64,000 nt of DNA. Source: Orychophragmus violaceus (Eukaryota > Streptophyta > Magnoliopsida > Brassicales > Brassicaceae). The notes under the pieces are model-generated. The model made no database searches. It was not told where the DNA came from and saw only the letters and a list, made by a program, of their open reading frames with translations. This document shows positions 59,491 through 64,000 of the stretch, piece by piece; position 1 is the first letter of the stretch; the number at the start of each line of letters is the position of its first letter. The stretch is from positions 11,657,082-11,721,081 of the forward strand of contig CM058230.1 of the NCBI GenBank assembly GCA_030180135.1, in the 5' to 3' direction. The position numbers and the translations under genes are program-made.

Positions 59491-60990
59491 GAGAAAATTT
59501 TGATTAGATCTTCCAACAGGTGCAGATTATAACATCGTAGAGCATCTCCAACTATATTTTATTTCTCATTCTAAATTCTATTTGGACTAAATTCCTTATT
59601 CCACAGTTGTAGTAAACTCATTTCTAAATTCATTATGGAGTGTTACTTTTTATTTACTAAACTATTTTTTGAATATCAATTTGTTTTCTTACTTTTGTCA
59701 ACATAATAATTATTATTATTATATATATATATATTCAGAAATAATTATAAATACTTTTAAATAATATAATTTGTTTTTAAAAATTTACACTAATTGTTAC
59801 TTTTCTGTCATCACTATTTTTTATTCTTAAGTGTTAGATATTCCAAAGTATAATTATTTCATAATTTGTGAAAGTTTGGTGAAAAATAAACAAATGCAAT
59901 CAACACAAAATAGAATGATTTTTTTTCAAAAATATAACAAGATCCTAAGAGGAACCTATGCATAATTATTTATTTATGGAATAAAAAATTAAATAATATA
60001 TAAATGAGGAGTGATTTGAGCTTTCATTGATTTCAAATTGGTTGATTATTTGTTTGTCTTTAATGAAATTGAGTCTTTTACTATGTTAATCTTACTTTAA
60101 GTTGAATTTTTTATTATATTAATTTACATAAATGTTTTAATTATATTTTGAAGATAAACATCATATCAAATAGTAAAAAATTAAAAATAGATAATTTTTG
60201 TTATAATATATTTTTACTTTCAAATAAGAAATTTTCTTATTATAAATAATACAATTTTTATATAATAAATTGTATTCTCTATTTAAAAAATGGTTAAAAA
60301 GGCCAATTATGCGCCGAGGAGGCGCTCGGCGGCACCGAGCCACGGCGATTGAACTAATTGGATCTATAAAAAATCATGTTTTTCCTGGTTTGGAAGCTTA
60401 GAATCAGTCATTTGATATTAGGTTTGAAGGTTTTGTGTGAAATATGTAATTAAACACACAAAACAGCATAAATTATAAGAAAACGTCAATGGCGACCAAA
60501 AAATATGATTTTAATAGAGGTATCTCGATGAAGAACATGACATAAATTACAAAAAATGTCATTCAATAATGTGAAAAAAAATTTGACCTTCAAGTGATTT
60601 GAACCTGGGGCACATAAATTACAAAAATGTCATTCAATAATGGAAAAACAAAATTTGACCTTCAAGTGATTTGGACCTGAGGCGTTGGAGGCCCATTCAC
60701 TGATTACCACTAGGACATAAACAGCTATCACATATTTCTACTATAGTAATATATGTCTATATGAATATTAGAAAGTAACTAAAATTACGTTTGGCATAAT
60801 CCCCCCTTAATCCTCAAATTTTATGCTAGGTGCTAAGCCCACAGGTTTCCGAACAAGGATTGTATTACATTCATTATTATTAAATTTGAAAAGATATATA
60901 ACATTTCTTTTACAGAAAGTGGATAGAAAGTTTAAAAATCTTGTGACTACACATGCACCACTTTCATGCTAGTTACAATAAAACAAAAAA
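59491..60990. other. Insertion debris inside the F-box duplication unit
   Basis: GAGAAAATTTTGATTAGATC at 59491 matches sequence at about 50838, and homology with copy 1 resumes near 61000. So the roughly 1.5 kb between is extra here. It starts near a MITE-like end (AGAGCATCTCCAACT, 59540) and holds AT-rich sequence, a GC-rich GCGCCGAGGAGGCGC palindrome at 60310-60325 and the tandem repeat at 60541-60682. Confidence 0.45.
60541..60720 (-). repeat. 72-bp tandem duplication with SINE-like pol III motifs
   Basis: Copies 60541-60612 and 60613-60682 share CATAAATTACAAAA, ATGTCATTCAATAATG and TTTGACCTTCAAGTGATTT. On the minus strand the head CCTAGTGGTAATCAGTG and GGTCCAAATC resemble A and B boxes, so this may be a SINE whose 3' half was duplicated. 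Confidence 0.5.
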
Positions 60991-61183
60991 TTCATTTTAC
61001 AATAAAACATATTCCACCTGTACCAATCATTTGCAAAATAAAAAAAAACTAAAGAATAAAGAAGCTTATTTCCATATGATCAGGTTTCTTTTATTACAGT
61101 ACTACGACTTTTGATGCATATCAAACATAAAGTATCATATTAGGAATCGCATAAAATATAATCAGAAATAAATAAACAAAAAT

Positions 61184-62494
61184 TTACAAAGACATTAGAG
61201 TCTCAATGTGATTGGGAAAAGCAGCAAGGGTACGGAGAGTTTCGTTGCCTCCAATTTCATCCGCAACTCCTTCAACTTCGACTCTTCTGTAGCTGTTTTT
61301 GTTCGGATCAAAATATATAATATAAAACGGATTCTCCCATTCAAGTGGTACATAGATCCACTCACCTGCATTATTGGCCCTCTTAGTCTTAATGGGGTTT
61401 TAAAAATTGGATCAAAGAGAGGAAAAGGTAGCTGGATATGTTTATCCGACCACACGTGTTTCTCTGCATCCTCCAAAATCCATAGTGTTATATCATCAAC
61501 TTCTGATATAACCACCACCCGGGTTCGACTCCAGGCGGAAACAAAAATGCCTCCTCTGCTCATAACGCGGGCACTGGGCCTAAGGCCCAGGGAAAACCCT
61601 CCCAGGTGAAGCTGGCCTGCGGCCTGACTGGGCCCAGGGAGATTAGTCTGGACCACGGTCTGGAATCCTCCCTGGATTATCAAAAAAAAAAAAAAAAAAA
61701 AAAAAAACTTCTGATATAACACAAGCTAACTTCCCGTGGTAAGGTAGGAGTAATTTATTTCTACCATAAGTCCATGGTACTTTGATCATATTCATCTTTT
61801 CAGATCTGACATGGAAGGTCACCAGGATATAATCAGCAAGATTACCTTTAAGATAGGCTCCATAATAAATAACCCCATTAATGCATTGTCCATCACGATC
61901 TATAGGGAAATGTTCAGTGATCTCTTGGATGGCTCTCCATGATTTCTGAGCTCCATTCAGTGTAAGAACACGCGTTTGACTTCTGCCATCACGAGTTATA
62001 GACAGGACTTTGTGTATACCATCGATCGGGTCGTATCCTAAAGAGATCGTCGTGTCTCTCCAGCCTCTTTCGGGTGTTGGTAAGGTTGAGAAGTCTCTCG
62101 TGGTGGGGTTCCATATTTGGTTCGGTATAAATCCCACGTTGCAGACCAAGCCGTGGTCGGATTGCGCGCTAATAACCAAACAAAGTCCGGGGTTTGTCGA
62201 CACATAACTGTCCACCATTTGAGACTTGTTATCCGAATTCTGGTTTTGTGGTATAGAGAAAACGAACACTTTGTCATGTTTTCTTGACAAGATAAGAAGA
62301 CGGGGACTTGAACGAGCTGCGAACGAGCTAATGCAAGATGGAAGAGTGGTGATTGAAGACCAGAGCTTGGACACGCAACGAAACTTCAAAACAGATTTCA
62401 CAGGCAGTCTTAAGAGTATCTCTGAGATTAAATCTGGAGGTAAGTACGTTGCTTTCGATTGTCGTGCTCTCCCAACATCCTTCTCCAATTCCAT
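61184..62494 (-). pseudogene. F-box/FBA gene copy 2, broken by a SINE and a frameshift
   Basis: Paralogue of the gene at 55803-57137, in the same orientation. The F-box and first FBA part (62494 to about 61721) are open and nearly identical at the N terminus (SKATYLPPDLISEILLRLPV). After VISEV a SINE interrupts the reading frame. On the other side the gene resumes (DDITLWILEDAEKHVW) with a 1-bp deletion near 61379, where copy 1 has RGVNDAGEW and this copy needs a frame change to read NNAGEWIYV. It ends with HIETLMSL and TAA at 61184-61186. The natural end here shows what copy 1 has lost. A truncated 283-codon ORF remains. Confidence 0.88.
61513..61706 (+). mobile_element. tRNA-derived SINE, 5'-truncated, in F-box copy 2
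   Basis: The 14-bp duplication ACTTCTGATATAAC (61499-61512 and 61707-61720) flanks 194 bp starting just before the B box (GGTTCGACTCC) and ending in about 25 A's. It shares GGCGGAAACAAAAATGCCTC and GATTAGTCTGG with the SINE at 57464. Because the A box is gone it cannot drive its own pol III transcription. Confidence 0.92.
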
Positions 62495-62619
62495 CGCTCA
62501 ACCCTAACTTCTCTGACTTTTTTTTTCTTCCTCCTCCTCCTCCTCCTCCCTAATATAAATATGTATGTGCGTGTATTCTTAATATTAGAGATCTATGGAT
62601 TTGATATTATCATATATCT

Positions 62620-64000
62620 CTTTTTTTTTCTGACAAATATTATCATATTTTAATTATATAAAGTTCCACCCTCAAATATAATAATCAACAGCGACACGTG
62701 TGACGTGTCAGTCTAATCAAATATAATAATCAAATTGATCTTATCTAATTTAAAAAAATAATATTACTATACTTTTGAATAATATTATAAAAACAAATTA
62801 ATTTTTAATTTAATAAATATTTATCTGTCCAATTAAATTTTGCCATATACAAAATTGTTCTTATCTATTTTTAAAAAAAAACTAATATTACTTAGATTGT
62901 TGAACAATATTACATAAACAAATTAAAATTTTAATTTAATAAATATTTTTGACAAAAAAAAAAATTAATAAATATTTATGTGCTAATAATCTTGATTCAA
63001 AAGAGAGAAAAAGAAATAAATCTAGAATTACATAATTCAAATATGATAGAAAAGGAAATAAATTTAGAAGAAATATGAGAATTATATTGTGAAAATAAGA
63101 CTTTTCCTATTAGATTTTGACGCATATTAAATTGATCTTATCTATTTAAGAAAAAACTAATATTACTAGATTGTTGGATAATATTACATAAACAAATTAA
63201 TAATTTAATAAATATTTATGTGATAATAATCTTGATCCAAAAATATGGAAAAGAAAATAAATCTAGGATTACATAATTCAAATATGATAGAAAAATCTAG
63301 AATTACATAATTCAAATTGGAATATGAAAATCATAATGGTTGATAATAATAATATAAAAACGATAATTTTTATTCATAATATAAAAAGTCAAAAAAATCA
63401 ACAAAATAAATCTAATTCAAATAGGAATCAGAGAATAAAATCGTTAAAAATTTGAAAAAATAGAAATATGAGTGACGATATAATAAAAAATAAACTGAAT
63501 TCAAACAAAGGATAAAATTATTATTTGGAAACATGTGATAAAATTTAATTTAAAAACCAACTAATATACACAATATGAGAATCAAAATAAATAAATAAAT
63601 AAATAAATAATTATGATGTTTTTCTATTTGTTGTTTCCCACAACTTCCAACTCACTCAGATTCACAATCAATAAGAAAATATTACTTTGAATTTCCATTG
63701 AGTAAAAATAATAGAATTCTAAGAAAAAGTGATGAATATATATATAATGATTATAAAAATTATATGTCGATTCAAAAAAAAAAATTAATTGTGGCGAATG
63801 TAATTTAAACTTGAATAAAATAATCAATTCGTCAAGAGTTGGAAAAATATATGAGTATTTAAATATTAAAATAATAAATATAATTCAAACAGGAATAATA
63901 AAAATTAATTATTTGAAACAATTTAATAATTTAGTTGGAAGGGAAAATAGTACAAAAATAAGAGAGTCAAATTAATAACTAATTGTTACACTTTTCTTTT
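62620..64000. other. Intergenic, AT-rich with diverged direct repeats
   Basis: No gene. Segments at about 62740-62860, 62870-63060 and 63130-63330 share TTGATCTTATCTATTT, ATATTACATAAACAAATTAA, AATCTTGAT-CAAAA and ATTACATAATTCAAATATGA in the same order, so a unit of roughly 220-260 bp is repeated about three times with decay. A short (AAAT)n run lies near 63588-63610. Confidence 0.5.

Overview
This is plant nuclear DNA, most likely from a Brassicaceae species. Several genes match, in order and orientation, a short block of Arabidopsis thaliana chromosome 1 that I recall as SKP2A (At1g21410), YUC11 (At1g21430), a PEP-mutase/isocitrate-lyase-family gene (At1g21440), SCL1 (At1g21450) and SWEET1 (At1g21460). 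The locus names are from memory. Three of these genes look intact here: YUC11 (14384-15750, +), SCL1 (38829-40607, +) and SWEET1 (40992-42225, -). The other two are wrecked. There is also one tRNA-Gln(TTG).

Left part (1-8.96 kb): a degenerate DUF1985/Ulp1-like gene on the minus strand, typical of genes carried by some plant Mutator-like elements, with in-frame stops and no protease core. It is followed by a non-autonomous hAT-type element (8-bp duplication) that hosts a LINE-like retroposon and a SINE. SKP2A (8963-11531) carries a hAT MITE in an intron, a TGG-to-TGA nonsense codon, and a TRIM retrotransposon with three LTRs in its last exon.

Centre (15.9-33.2 kb): the remains of the PEP-mutase-like gene, on the minus strand. 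A 210-bp hAT MITE inserted in an exon, leaving an 8-bp target duplication. The exon piece plus the adjoining MITE terminus then became a 245-bp unit, repeated head to tail 28 times in exact register (16035-22891). An intron of the same gene received a 9.6-kb LTR element with about 3.4-kb, nearly identical LTRs and no recognisable polyprotein (a LARD-like, gypsy-style element). A frameshift and a nonsense codon complete the decay. This gene-derived satellite is the main discovery of the window.

Right part (42.3-64 kb): MITEs, SINEs (one split by a MITE between its A and B boxes), Helitron-like ends, a decayed LINE, a young copia element (166-bp LTRs differing at one base, one nonsense codon), and a pair of directly repeated F-box/FBA genes. 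The copia element sits in the last codons of the first F-box copy and gives it an LTR-encoded tail. A SINE and a 1-bp deletion break the second copy. The rest is AT-rich intergenic sequence.

The intact genes are independent and do not form a pathway: auxin synthesis (YUC11), a GRAS regulator (SCL1) and a sugar uniporter (SWEET1). The story of the window is a collinear gene block being expanded and eroded by nested transposons.
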